Below are positions 1 to 9,722 of a DNA stretch of 64,000 nt, in pieces. The DNA comes from an archaeon (GTDB taxonomy: Archaea > Aenigmatarchaeota > Aenigmatarchaeia > QMZP01 > JAFGSV01). Location: NCBI GenBank assembly GCA_028279705.1, contig JANQNF010000058.1, positions 1 to 64,000 on the forward strand. The letters run 5' to 3'. Below the pieces are notes generated by a model, which did no database searches, was not told the origin of the DNA, and saw nothing but the letters and a program-made list of their open reading frames with translations. The position numbers and the translations under genes are program-made. How positions within the stretch are numbered: position 1 is the stretch's first letter; every line of letters begins with the position of its first letter.

Positions 1-99
1 TTCATTTTTAATCCTTCATAAACGGCCTTAAAAAAGAATGTTTAAACATCTCTATTAACAAAAGCTAATTGCCAATTTTTGACATTCGGAACTACTGTA

Positions 100-305
100 G
101 ACCCACACCGTGGTTTCCTATGGACATTTTATTTTTTTGTTGAAAAATAAAAATCACTTATATTATTATATAACAATGTTATAAGGTTTGTTGTTGTTGT
201 TTTTCTTGTTTTCTTTGTCTCCACATGAAACGTTGGGGTGGGCGTCTCTACATGAAACCTGGAGTTCCTTTAACTAAAAAAAGTTCCAGTGGAAACAAAC
301 CTTTT
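100..305. promoter_or_regulatory. Putative replication origin (left ORB cluster plus AT-rich tract) upstream of orc1/cdc6
   Basis: ORB-like elements: gttccagtggaaacaaacc (283-301,+), tctccacatgaaacgttggggtggg (218-242,+), tctctacatgaaacctgg (246-262,+), and on the minus strand ATGTCCATAGGAAACCACGGTGTGGGTC (100-127). An AT-rich tract lies at about 127-215. Directly upstream of cdc6. Confidence 0.75.
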
Positions 306-346
306 TAAACTCCCGTGGGATATAATAATTCCCAACCGGTGTTTTC

Positions 347-1570
347 ATGTCACAGGTATCACTTAATAACATTTTCAATACATACACAAACGGTGTTAGC
401 GTTTTTCGTAATAAATCCTCCCTTTCTTGTGATTTCACACCAGACAACATTCCCCACAGGGGCAGCCAGATAGAAAACATCGCCCATATGCTTGCACCGG
501 TCCTTCGCGGTGAAAAACCGTCAAACGTTTTCATCTACGGAAAAACCGGTACAGGGAAAAGCCTGTGTATAAAGAAAGTTACGGACTCGCTTGAGGAGAG
601 CGCGGAGGAAAATGGAAGGAAGGTCAAGGTAATATATCTCAACTGTAAGATGGGAAAAGTCGCAGACACAGAGTACAGGCTGCTTGCACAGATACTCTCG
701 TTCTTCGGTGAGGACGTTCCATTCACCGGACTTCCAACCAACACGCTTTACAAGAAACTGTACGACAGGCTAGGAAAAACAGGAGGAAACGTCATACTGG
801 TACTCGATGAAATAGACGCCCTTCTCGAGAAAATAGGAGACGAGATACTTTACAATATAACGAGGATAAACCAGGACGTACCAAACATACAGATAACCAT
901 TGTAGGGATATCCAACAAACCCACGTTCATAGATACACTGGACCCTCGCATAAAATCCTCACTTTCCGAGGAAGAGATGGTGTTTCCCCCATATAACGCG
1001 ACCGAGATAAAGGACATTTTGGAGGAACGAGTAAAAACAGCCTTTAACGAAGGTACAGTCGATTACGGTGCAATAACAAAGTGTTCGGCTCTTGCTGCGC
1101 AGGAAAACGGCGATGCACGCAAGGCCCTTGATCTACTGAGGGTCGCTGCAGAGCTTTGTGAAAGGGCTTCGTGCAAGCAGGTCAATGAAACTTTTGTCAA
1201 CAAGGCACAGGAAAAACTGGACAAGGACAGGATAATGGAACTCATAAGGGCACAGCCAAAGCATTCAAAGCTTGTACTTCTTTCTATGTTGAGGCTTTAC
1301 AGGGACGGTAGTGGAGGCGTGCAGACTGGCGACGTTTATACCATGTATGAGAAGATGGCTGCCGAGAACGGGTTAAAGACGCTTACGCAGAGAAGGATTT
1401 CTGATCTCATTTCCGAACTTGACATGATGGGCGTAATCAACGCATCAGTCGTGTCAAAGGGCAGATATGGCAGGACGCGCACGATAAACATACAGCTTAA
1501 CGAGAACATAGTTTCCCTAATGTCAAAAACGTTAGGAAGAGAGTTCCCTGAAGCATTTATTAATTTTTGA
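347..1570 (+). CDS. cdc6: Orc1/Cdc6 replication initiator AAA+ ATPase
   Basis: Walker A GKTGTGKS, Walker B LVLDEIDAL, sensor region GISNKP, C-terminal winged-helix-like region; TATA-like tataataatt 20 bp upstream. Confidence 0.95.
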   Translation: MSQVSLNNIFNTYTNGVSVFRNKSSLSCDFTPDNIPHRGSQIENIAHMLAPVLRGEKPSNVFIYGKTGTGKSLCIKKVTDSLEESAEENGRKVKVIYLNCKMGKVADTEYRLLAQILSFFGEDVPFTGLPTNTLYKKLYDRLGKTGGNVILVLDEIDALLEKIGDEILYNITRINQDVPNIQITIVGISNKPTFIDTLDPRIKSSLSEEEMVFPPYNATEIKDILEERVKTAFNEGTVDYGAITKCSALAAQENGDARKALDLLRVAAELCERASCKQVNETFVNKAQEKLDKDRIMELIRAQPKHSKLVLLSMLRLYRDGSGGVQTGDVYTMYEKMAAENGLKTLTQRRISDLISELDMMGVINASVVSKGRYGRTRTINIQLNENIVSLMSKTLGREFPEAFINF

Positions 1571-1584
1571 GACATTTCTTGTTC

Positions 1585-2487
1585 ATGGAAAAACACACAC
1601 TTGTCAAAGAGTTGCTAAGTAAGGGCATAATGGTCAGCCCCCAGGAACTTGAAAGCATGAAGGACGGCAATATCGTCCCACCGCTTGACAGAAATGTGCA
1701 AAAATCAACACGCGAGAGCAAGGTTCTATGCAAGCTGGACACAACTTTGCAACCGAAGAAGATTACCATAGACGACGCTGTGCGTGAAAACTGCCAGATG
1801 TACGAAAAATTAAAAAAAGTCCTCCTAAGGAAGGTAGAAGCGGTTTCTATCAATAACATCGGAAGAAGCAGCACAAAAAACTGCATACTGGGACTCGTAC
1901 GCGAGATCACCCAGAACGGCTTTGTGCTTGAGGACACCACGGGTAACATCCACGTCAAGACCACAGAAAAGCCAGAACAGGGCGATGTGGTAGCTGTCAG
2001 GGGATGGCTGAGGGAAAGTGTTTTCTTTGCAGAAGAGGTAGTTTATCCAGACATTCCAATGGCAAGGGAAGTCAGTACCATAGACTGCCTGATAACCCTG
2101 TCAGACCGTTCAGACCATCTGCAAAAATCGGACATTTCAATATCACCGGATACGCTCATGGTCGATGGCGACGAGAAAAGACTTCCAAACCCGGCCTGGA
2201 TATCTCTTGAACGTGACGGGAAAAGCGCAGTAATAGTTGTGTACAGCTGCAAGGGCAAGATAGAAAAAGAAACGGCCCTTCACTGGCTGAAAAGAAGATA
2301 CGTCGGACCGAGCAACGGTCCGGTACCTGACAACGCCCGCGTTCTTGAGAAAGTCCCAGATATTCTATGGATAGTGAGCGAAAACGAGCAGTGGACGTTC
2401 AATTACAAAGGAGTTACTGTAATTTCCTTTGGCAGGGGCAAAAGCGCACTTGTTGACATGAAAACGAGAAAAGTTGAGATAATGTAG
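1585..2487 (+). CDS. Shortened DNA polymerase D small subunit (DP1)-like protein: OB-fold plus degenerate phosphoesterase C-terminus
   Basis: OB-like CILGLVREITQNGFVLEDTTGNIHV...DVVAVRGW, then DP1-like tail NPAWISLERDG...LKRRYVGPSNGPVPDNARVLEKVPDILWIV...YKGVTVISFG; no GDxxD, GNHD or GHxH metal motifs; next to cdc6. Confidence 0.65.
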   Translation: MEKHTLVKELLSKGIMVSPQELESMKDGNIVPPLDRNVQKSTRESKVLCKLDTTLQPKKITIDDAVRENCQMYEKLKKVLLRKVEAVSINNIGRSSTKNCILGLVREITQNGFVLEDTTGNIHVKTTEKPEQGDVVAVRGWLRESVFFAEEVVYPDIPMAREVSTIDCLITLSDRSDHLQKSDISISPDTLMVDGDEKRLPNPAWISLERDGKSAVIVVYSCKGKIEKETALHWLKRRYVGPSNGPVPDNARVLEKVPDILWIVSENEQWTFNYKGVTVISFGRGKSALVDMKTRKVEIM

Positions 2488-3711
2488 ATGTTCATAGAAA
2501 TACTTCTATTTTTTGCACTTGGTGTACTTTCCGGCATAGCCACGGGAATTGTGCCAGGACTCCACCCAAACAGCGTAATGGTGATTGCATCTGCGACTTC
2601 CATGCTTGGCGGGTATCATCCACTTTGCGCACTTTCATTCATAGTGTCAATGGCAATCACAAATACCATAGTAAACTTCATACCAAGCATATTCGTAGGT
2701 GCACCTGAAGCTGGCACGTGCCTCTCTGTTCTTCCTGGCCACAGGTTCCTTTCAAGGGGTGAAGGTTACGATGCCTTGTTCATGACAGTCACGGGAGGTG
2801 TCGTCGTCATGTCACTTACCATTCTTGCACTCCCGTTTCTCGTGTGGTTCATACCATTCATTTACGGAGTCGTTCACGGCTACATTCACTGGCTTTTGCT
2901 TGCTTCTGTTATCGTTTTGCTTCTTCAGGAGAGTGGTTATGTGAAGGTTCACGCACTACTGTTTTTCTTCATTTCAGGATGTGCGGGGTTCATGTTAATG
3001 TCGTCACTTCCTTCACAACAAGTACTTTTCCCTTCACTCACGGGCCTTTTTGGAATGTCAGTTCTGGTGACGGGCATGGCCCATAGTAGCACCTTTCCTG
3101 AGCAGAAGATGCTGAAGAAGAAAAAACACTCTTTTATGAAAGGGAGCATCACGGGCTGGATAGCCGGTCTTTTCGTTGGTATACTCCCGGGCATAGGATC
3201 TGCCCAGGCGGGCGTACTTGCAAATACTTTACTCAAGGGAAGCGACAGGGATTTCCTTACAGCACTTGGTGGTATAAACACGGCAAATGTCATGTTCACG
3301 TTCATTGCACTTCACACGATTTCAAAGGCACGGTCCGGTGCCTCTGTTTTCATATCGGACATCCTGGGGACCGTCGGCGCGGTAGAGCTATATTTCATAG
3401 CATCAGTTGCCATATTTTCGTGCTTTGTGGCAGCCATTTCTACTCTTTGGATTGGGAGAAGAATCATGCACGTGTTTGCCGGGCTCAATTACCAGAGAGT
3501 CAATATGTCAGTTATTATTATCATGGCTATACTCGTTTTTGCATTTTCCGGCATCGTTGGTATTGTGATAATGTCTATATGTTCACTGATAGGCATATCA
3601 TGCGCCTACATGGGTGTCAAAAGGATGTATCTCATGGGATTTCTCATGCTACCGACGATGTTATATTTTTCCGGTACGTCATCGTTCACGCTCATTATGC
3701 TTGGCTTGTAA
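2488..3711 (+). CDS. TctA/DUF112-family integral membrane protein
   Basis: GVLSGIATGIVPGLHPN and GWIAGLFVGILPGIGSAQAG repeated glycine-rich motifs typical of TctA/DUF112; many TM segments. Confidence 0.8.
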   Translation: MFIEILLFFALGVLSGIATGIVPGLHPNSVMVIASATSMLGGYHPLCALSFIVSMAITNTIVNFIPSIFVGAPEAGTCLSVLPGHRFLSRGEGYDALFMTVTGGVVVMSLTILALPFLVWFIPFIYGVVHGYIHWLLLASVIVLLLQESGYVKVHALLFFFISGCAGFMLMSSLPSQQVLFPSLTGLFGMSVLVTGMAHSSTFPEQKMLKKKKHSFMKGSITGWIAGLFVGILPGIGSAQAGVLANTLLKGSDRDFLTALGGINTANVMFTFIALHTISKARSGASVFISDILGTVGAVELYFIASVAIFSCFVAAISTLWIGRRIMHVFAGLNYQRVNMSVIIIMAILVFAFSGIVGIVIMSICSLIGISCAYMGVKRMYLMGFLMLPTMLYFSGTSSFTLIMLGL

Positions 3712-3762
3712 GCGTTTTCTGCATGTTAACGTTTACTTTTACGAAAGTAACATGACGATGTT

Positions 3763-3887
3763 ACCCCTTCATTTCCACTGGAAACTTCTCTTATATGTCA
3801 AAAAACGGTATCATGGGGCATTATGTGAATAAATGGTGAATATATACCAATCAATCACCAGTGGACCCCCTTATTTCATGTGGAAAT
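3763..3887 (-). promoter_or_regulatory. Right ORB-like cluster (putative origin element)
   Basis: Minus strand GTTTCCAGTGGAAATGAAGGGGT (3763-3785) and ATTTCCACATGAAATAAGGGGGT (3865-3887), both close to the ORB form TTCCAGTGGAAACRAAGGGGT. Confidence 0.75.
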
Positions 3888-3923
3888 TCACGCGGAAGCG
3901 TGCAGGAAGTATGAACATTCACA

Positions 3924-3950
3924 CGGCTCGTGTAAAACCGACACGAACCG
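3924..3950. repeat. Inverted repeat CGGCTCGTGT-AAAACCG-ACACGAACCG
   Basis: 10-bp arms with one mismatch, 7-nt loop, in the convergent gap before the polB stop. Confidence 0.75.
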
Positions 3951-3964
3951 GCCACGTGAAATAA

Positions 3965-6613
3965 TCAGTGCGTTATTACGGTTTCTGCGGGCCCCTTTTC
4001 TGATGAAAAAAGGACAGAACCCCCGCAATCGCACTTCCCGATAAGTGGTGCCATCTTATACGACTTATTACATTTACTGCAAAGAATACCGTTAACTTCG
4101 TTCAAGTTGACGGTCATTTTGGCCTCGTTTTGTTTCCGGTGGTGATTGTTTATTGCTTCTGCAAGGCCTATCTGCTTTCCAAGGCCGAGAAGCTCCTCCT
4201 TGGTAACCCCGATTGCATTGAATATACGTTCCAGCGGAGGAAGGAGCTGGTTATCTATGTAATACCTTGAATCAAGCTGCAGACCCTTTTCCTGGACATA
4301 ACCCGGGTCCTCGGCCCTTTTTGAGAGCAGGTCCATACCCTTGACTATGACATAGCCTATCCTGTCACCAGTACCGGGAATTTCCATTTCTCCCCGCTGT
4401 TTCATTTTCTTTATTACCTCGACATGTGGCTGTACCCCGGCATATGCCTCGGGCTTCTTTGTTATGGTCTTTGTTATCGTGAGCTTATCGATTCCAATCT
4501 TTCCTTCAAGCAGATCTTTTACGACTTCCTTGAAATGGGTCACTGCCTCTTTTACGTTGTTCTTCTTCAGAATTATCTCTATTATGTCCTTCATGGTATC
4601 CCCTGTGAGTTCACACCAGTCACGCCTGACCGTTTCTATGCCTTTCATCACCATGCCTTCTTTCCATTCACCTTCCTTTCCACGTTCCATCGACCATCCC
4701 ATGTACCTTTTTTTCGTCAGGGGGAGGAACCGCTTGAAAATCTTCTCGAATTCAAGTTCCATGACGCCTGGGAGCTTTTCGGTCATCTTCCTTGAAACTT
4801 CCTTTCCTATCTTTTCTGCATCCTCGAGCTTGTCCGAAGGTATCTTTATCATGACAGAATCTGTATCACCATAGACCACCTCGTAGCCGAATTCCTTTTC
4901 CATAGCGTTTACCGTGTCGTGAATGGTCTGCCTTCCGAGAGCAGTGACAGAACTTGCTATGTCTATGCTGTGTATCTTTGCCCGGTGATAGCCGAAATAT
5001 CCATAAAACGCATTAGCCATTACCTTGATTGCGAGCTGTTTCATGTCAAGCGCCTTTTTCAGCTTCTCATCCCCGCTTTTCATCTGCTTTTTGACTTTCG
5101 TCCTCTCTTTCATGAGGTTTTCGAGTATCCTCGGTATTATGCCATGCCTTACCTCTTTTTTCACGAATCGTGAACCGTTTGGAGTGGTAACCGAGTCAAC
5201 GTTCCCGTCACCAAGAACAAGCGTCGTCGGGCAAATATTGAACGTTCTTATGAGTGACGGATACATTGACTTGAAGTCCATCACCAGTACCATTTCATGC
5301 AGACCTTTCTTCGGCTCTATCACAAAACCTCCCTTGAGATCCTTGCTTTCATCATCGTTTCCATTTTCGGACACATTGCCATTGCTGCCCTTGCTTGGAA
5401 TTACGTATCCTTCCTTGTTGAATTCCCTCAGGAAGTAGTTTTCTATCCTCTGTGTTTCGCCCCCTTCCAGAATGTCGTTTACAAGCGATCCTGATATCTT
5501 TGCAAGAGCCACATACTTATCAAGCAGATTCAGCTTCAGAAGAAGCTTCATTGCAAGCCTGCTGTCCTGAAGACAGTAATCTGCGAGCGTCTTGTACTGC
5601 TCCTGGCTGCCGTTCCAGAACTTTCCGATCTCGGACTTCTTAACGTCCTTTTTCTCCTCACCGATGAGCTCCTTTGCCACGAAGTCCAGGCCGTACCTTT
5701 TCAGGTTCCACCCTTTTTTTATCATGCTGAAAGAGTCCGCGATCAATCTACCGGTTATGCTGATCCTGTGCCTTCCTGCGAATAGATCGTCCCTTACACG
5801 TTTATCCTTGCATCTTCCAAAAGCCGGGCGCACCTTCGTTTTCTCCATCCTCTTCAGGATGTATGGGAGATCGTATCCCACTATGTTAAACCCGGACAAT
5901 ACATCCGAGTCGTGTTCCTTTATTACCTCCACGAACTTTTCAAGCATTTCCTTCTCGCTTGAAAACGAATCTATTCCGTCGCCCGGCCTTGTTGACAGTA
6001 ACATGGATTTCATGCCCCTGTATTCCGGTTCAAAGACAAGTGAAATCATGGCAACCGGATCACTTTCAGGATCAGGCATCATACCTTCTGTGGCACCAAC
6101 CGTTTCTATGTCGAATGCAAGATACCTCAGGGGGGCATCCTCGTACTTTTCGATGACATCGAATTTCTTTATCTGTATCATCTTCTGGGCAGATACGCTG
6201 TCAGTTGAGATGTTGCTTCCATCTTTTGCGCTGACCCATTTCATCCCCCCGACATTGGAATCGTTCATCCACCTGTACTTGAAGAGCACGTCAGCTTCGT
6301 ACGTGTCGACACCCATGGATTTTAGCGCTTCCCTGGTTTCCACGGTCTTTCCGGGATCTCTTAGGGTTATCTTGTACACTTCTATTGGCTCCTGGTAGCC
6401 TACGGGAAGCGTTCTTTTTGTTTTTTCTATCTTTACAACGAACGGGTTGCCTTCAAGCTTTCCTTCGATGTCTTCTCCCACAGCGTAGAAGTATGGAAGA
6501 AAACCTTCATAGAAACCGCATACGCTCTTGCCTTCGGCGTCCTTTCCAAACAGCCTCAGTACGGGCTTGTCATTGACCATCTTGTAGTCGACGTCTAGTA
6601 CCTGAAATTCCAT
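3965..6613 (-). CDS. polB: Family B DNA polymerase
   Basis: Exo I FDIETVG, motif A DFKSMYPSLI, motif B ANAFYGYFGY, motif C YGDTDSVM; C-terminal Cys pairs CSKCNKSY...CDCGG. Confidence 0.95.
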   Translation of the reverse strand: MEFQVLDVDYKMVNDKPVLRLFGKDAEGKSVCGFYEGFLPYFYAVGEDIEGKLEGNPFVVKIEKTKRTLPVGYQEPIEVYKITLRDPGKTVETREALKSMGVDTYEADVLFKYRWMNDSNVGGMKWVSAKDGSNISTDSVSAQKMIQIKKFDVIEKYEDAPLRYLAFDIETVGATEGMMPDPESDPVAMISLVFEPEYRGMKSMLLSTRPGDGIDSFSSEKEMLEKFVEVIKEHDSDVLSGFNIVGYDLPYILKRMEKTKVRPAFGRCKDKRVRDDLFAGRHRISITGRLIADSFSMIKKGWNLKRYGLDFVAKELIGEEKKDVKKSEIGKFWNGSQEQYKTLADYCLQDSRLAMKLLLKLNLLDKYVALAKISGSLVNDILEGGETQRIENYFLREFNKEGYVIPSKGSNGNVSENGNDDESKDLKGGFVIEPKKGLHEMVLVMDFKSMYPSLIRTFNICPTTLVLGDGNVDSVTTPNGSRFVKKEVRHGIIPRILENLMKERTKVKKQMKSGDEKLKKALDMKQLAIKVMANAFYGYFGYHRAKIHSIDIASSVTALGRQTIHDTVNAMEKEFGYEVVYGDTDSVMIKIPSDKLEDAEKIGKEVSRKMTEKLPGVMELEFEKIFKRFLPLTKKRYMGWSMERGKEGEWKEGMVMKGIETVRRDWCELTGDTMKDIIEIILKKNNVKEAVTHFKEVVKDLLEGKIGIDKLTITKTITKKPEAYAGVQPHVEVIKKMKQRGEMEIPGTGDRIGYVIVKGMDLLSKRAEDPGYVQEKGLQLDSRYYIDNQLLPPLERIFNAIGVTKEELLGLGKQIGLAEAINNHHRKQNEAKMTVNLNEVNGILCSKCNKSYKMAPLIGKCDCGGSVLFSSEKGPAETVITH

Positions 6614-6738
6614 TGAAACCCACTGGATAAGAAATTGGATGGAACAAATAAATACATAGATGTCCTCTGTCGCATATAATGCAGAATAGATGTTATACGA
6701 AACCTGTTTCTGCCAATAAATTTAAACTGCAAGGACAA

Positions 6739-7071
6739 ATGAATGGTATGAAGATAAATCAGCGGCAGCTTGAAAAGGCCATGAAGAAAATGGGCATGCA
6801 GGCAACTCAGATAGAAGCCGAAGAGGTAGTCATAAAGACTCCTGAAAAGGACATAATCGTAAGCAACCCAAACGTTACACTCATGAATGCAATGGGCCAG
6901 CAATCATTCCAGGTAGTCGGCGACGTTGAAGAGAAGAGCAAGGAAAAATTCATAAGCGACGACGTGAAAATGGTCATGGAAAAAGCGGGCGTTGGCGAAG
7001 ACGAGGCAAGAAGCGCGCTGGAAGCCGAGGGCGACATAGCTTCTGCCATCCTGAAGCTGAAGAAGATATGA
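6739..7071 (+). CDS. Nascent polypeptide-associated complex protein (archaeal NAC)
   Basis: MNGMKINQRQLEKAMKKMGM start, NAC core TPEKDIIVSNPNVTLMNAMGQQSFQVVGD, C-terminal UBA-like GVGEDEARSALEAEGDIASAILKL; start chosen downstream of TATA-like aatttaaa. Confidence 0.9.
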   Translation: MNGMKINQRQLEKAMKKMGMQATQIEAEEVVIKTPEKDIIVSNPNVTLMNAMGQQSFQVVGDVEEKSKEKFISDDVKMVMEKAGVGEDEARSALEAEGDIASAILKLKKI

Positions 7072-7106
7072 TTTTCTAATTTAATAGAAGTTTCTCAATA
7101 ATATTC

Positions 7107-9698
7107 ATGCACGAAGAGTGGGAAAAAAGAAAGATTCCGGCTGCCTACAAGAAGCTTTCGTCAGGAAAGGACGGCATTTCGGACGATGATGCATACAAGC
7201 GGCTTCTAAAGCACGGTAAGAACGAGATAAGGAAGACCCACAAAGTGTCGCCGGTGAAGATATTTCTTTCGCAGTTCACTTCACCACTCATAATAATACT
7301 CATAGCCGCTGCCATGTTATCCTTTGGGGCGGGCTTTCTTCCCGGTTCAGAACCTGAGATCGTGGATTCTGTCCTGATAATGATCATAGTAGTTGCAGTT
7401 GGTGTCTCGGGATTCTTCCAGGACTGGAGAGCAGAAATGGCAATCGAGGCGCTCAAGAAGATGTCCACACCAACGGCTGTCGTTATCAGGAACGGCAAGG
7501 AAATTGAAATATCAACAAGCGACATAGTTCCCGGTGACGTGGTTGTAGTTGGTGCTGGTGATATCATACCCGCAGACGGGAAAATAATACAGTCTTTTGA
7601 CATGGTCCTCGATGAATCGATACTCACGGGTGAATCAAAATCCATACGCAAAGGCAGCGGAAACATCGCATTCATGAACACGAGCCTCATCACTGGAAGG
7701 GGGAAGATACTGGTCTTTGCGACCGGGATGAAGACAATGGTGGGTACCCTTGCCGAGAAGATGGAGAAGATATCTGACACGAAGACACCATTTCAGAAGG
7801 AACTGGACAAGTTCAGCAAGAAGATATTCTGGATGATCGCTTCGATAGCCCTTCTCATGCTCGTGGTAGGCTATTTCAAGTACGGCCTTTACAGCGCCTT
7901 TTTGACTTCGATCTCCCTTGCAGTCGCCGCAATACCCGAGGGACTTCCTGCTGTGGTGACCCTGGCACTTGCGCTCGGTGCAAAGTCCATGGCAGGAAGC
8001 AACGCCCTTGTGAGAAAGCTTCCTGTAGTCGAATCTGTTGGGTCCGTAAACGTTATATGCACTGACAAGACGGGAACGCTTACCAAGAACAAGATGTCCG
8101 TTACCAGGGTATTCTTCAATGACGCTGTATACGACAGGATGGAGATGAACCCCGACGATGTCAGGAAGATGGACAAGCTCATGCTTTGCGGATCGTTATG
8201 TAACGATTCCAAGGCCATGTTCAACGACAAGGGCGAGAAGGTGATGACGGGCGACCAGACAGAGGTATCCATAGCGGAATTTGCAATAAGCAAGAGATTC
8301 GAGTACGAAAATGCACGGGAGACCTACAAGAGGATAGGGGAAATACCTTTCACTTCCAAGAGAAAGATGATGAGCGTGCTTTGCAGCCATGGCGGAAAGA
8401 ACTACGTTTTCTCAAAGGGTGCGCCTGAGGTACTCCTGAAGCGATGCACAAAAGTGCTATATGGCGGCAAGGTGAAGAAGCTGGACAACGAGGAGCGGGA
8501 GAAAATAATGAGGCAGAACAGCGAATTCGCAACACATGCACTCCGCGTCCTGGCTTTCGCCTACAAGGAGACCCGGTCATCCGCTGCGGACGAAAAAATG
8601 GAAAAGGACCTCGTGTTCATAGGACTTGAGGGAATGCTCGATCCTCCAAGGGACGATGTCCGTGAAGCCCTTGATGAATGCAAGACAGCTGGAATACGCG
8701 TCGTCATGGTGACCGGAGACAACATCGAGACGGCCAAGGCCATAGCCAACGAGATAGGACTCGAGAGCAAGACCGCAGTTTCCGGAGACTCCCTTGAGCA
8801 CATGACAGACGAGAGGCTTTCTTCGATGCTTGACGACGGCGTGAACATCTTTGCCAGGGTAAGCCCCTTTGACAAACTTCGCATACTGAAGGTACTGCAG
8901 ATGCACAACAGGGTCATAATGACAGGTGACGGTGTCAATGATGCGCTCGCGCTCAAGAAATCCGATGTCGGCATAGCCATGGGCGGGCGCGGGACAGAGG
9001 TCGCAAAGGAGGCCAGTGACATGATACTCATGGACGACAACTTCGCGACAATAAGAAATTCCGTACGCGAAGGCAGGCGCATATTCGATAATATACGTAA
9101 ATTCGTCAACTACCAGCTGACATGCCATCTGGCAGAAGTCGTTGTCATATTCATGGCGACTCTTTTCTTTGCGCTTGACGAGCCGATACTAATTCCCATC
9201 CAGATACTCTGGATAAACCTGCTCACTGACGGCATGCCCGCGATAGCGCTGGGTCTTGATCCTGCCCTTCCTGGAATAATGCGCAGGCAGCCTAGGAGCA
9301 TGAAAGAGGGTATATTCAATCGCAACACCATGTACAGCATAGTACTCATGGGCGGCATCCTGTCAGCACTCCTTTTCACTGCCTATATATTAATTTCACC
9401 GCTTGGAGTCGAGACTGCCAGAAGCGCCCTTTTCATGGGTTTCGTGCTGTACGAGTTCATCAAGATGGCGGAGATAAGGCACAGCGAGGAGCTGAGTTTC
9501 TTTGACAACAAATTCCTTCTAGTAGCACTCGTATCATCCATAGCCCTCCAGATGGCAGTAGTGTACACTCCCCTCAATGTGTACTTCTCGGTCGTTCCGC
9601 TGGGTGTATATGAATGGCTAGTTCTCATTTCGCTTGCAGTAGTTGGATGGTTCTCCTCGATAGGCATGTCCAGGCTTCTCAACAAATATGTGAAATAA
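7107..9698 (+). CDS. P-type cation-transporting ATPase (Ca2+-type, P2)
   Basis: DKTGTLTKNKMSVT phosphorylation motif, LTGES, MVTGDN, TGDGVNDALALKKSDVGIAMG, 10-TM architecture. Confidence 0.93.
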   Translation: MHEEWEKRKIPAAYKKLSSGKDGISDDDAYKRLLKHGKNEIRKTHKVSPVKIFLSQFTSPLIIILIAAAMLSFGAGFLPGSEPEIVDSVLIMIIVVAVGVSGFFQDWRAEMAIEALKKMSTPTAVVIRNGKEIEISTSDIVPGDVVVVGAGDIIPADGKIIQSFDMVLDESILTGESKSIRKGSGNIAFMNTSLITGRGKILVFATGMKTMVGTLAEKMEKISDTKTPFQKELDKFSKKIFWMIASIALLMLVVGYFKYGLYSAFLTSISLAVAAIPEGLPAVVTLALALGAKSMAGSNALVRKLPVVESVGSVNVICTDKTGTLTKNKMSVTRVFFNDAVYDRMEMNPDDVRKMDKLMLCGSLCNDSKAMFNDKGEKVMTGDQTEVSIAEFAISKRFEYENARETYKRIGEIPFTSKRKMMSVLCSHGGKNYVFSKGAPEVLLKRCTKVLYGGKVKKLDNEEREKIMRQNSEFATHALRVLAFAYKETRSSAADEKMEKDLVFIGLEGMLDPPRDDVREALDECKTAGIRVVMVTGDNIETAKAIANEIGLESKTAVSGDSLEHMTDERLSSMLDDGVNIFARVSPFDKLRILKVLQMHNRVIMTGDGVNDALALKKSDVGIAMGGRGTEVAKEASDMILMDDNFATIRNSVREGRRIFDNIRKFVNYQLTCHLAEVVVIFMATLFFALDEPILIPIQILWINLLTDGMPAIALGLDPALPGIMRRQPRSMKEGIFNRNTMYSIVLMGGILSALLFTAYILISPLGVETARSALFMGFVLYEFIKMAEIRHSEELSFFDNKFLLVALVSSIALQMAVVYTPLNVYFSVVPLGVYEWLVLISLAVVGWFSSIGMSRLLNKYVK

Positions 9699-9722
9699 AA
9701 GCAGCGCGTTCAAAGAATAAAT

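Noticed and set aside
5592-6398. 268-aa + strand ORF antisense to polB
   Set aside because: Lies wholly within the confidently assigned polB; composition looks like a shadow ORF with no recognisable domain.
8561-9128. Overlapping ~180-aa ORFs antisense to the P-type ATPase
   Set aside because: Two antisense frames opposite conserved motifs; coding shadow.
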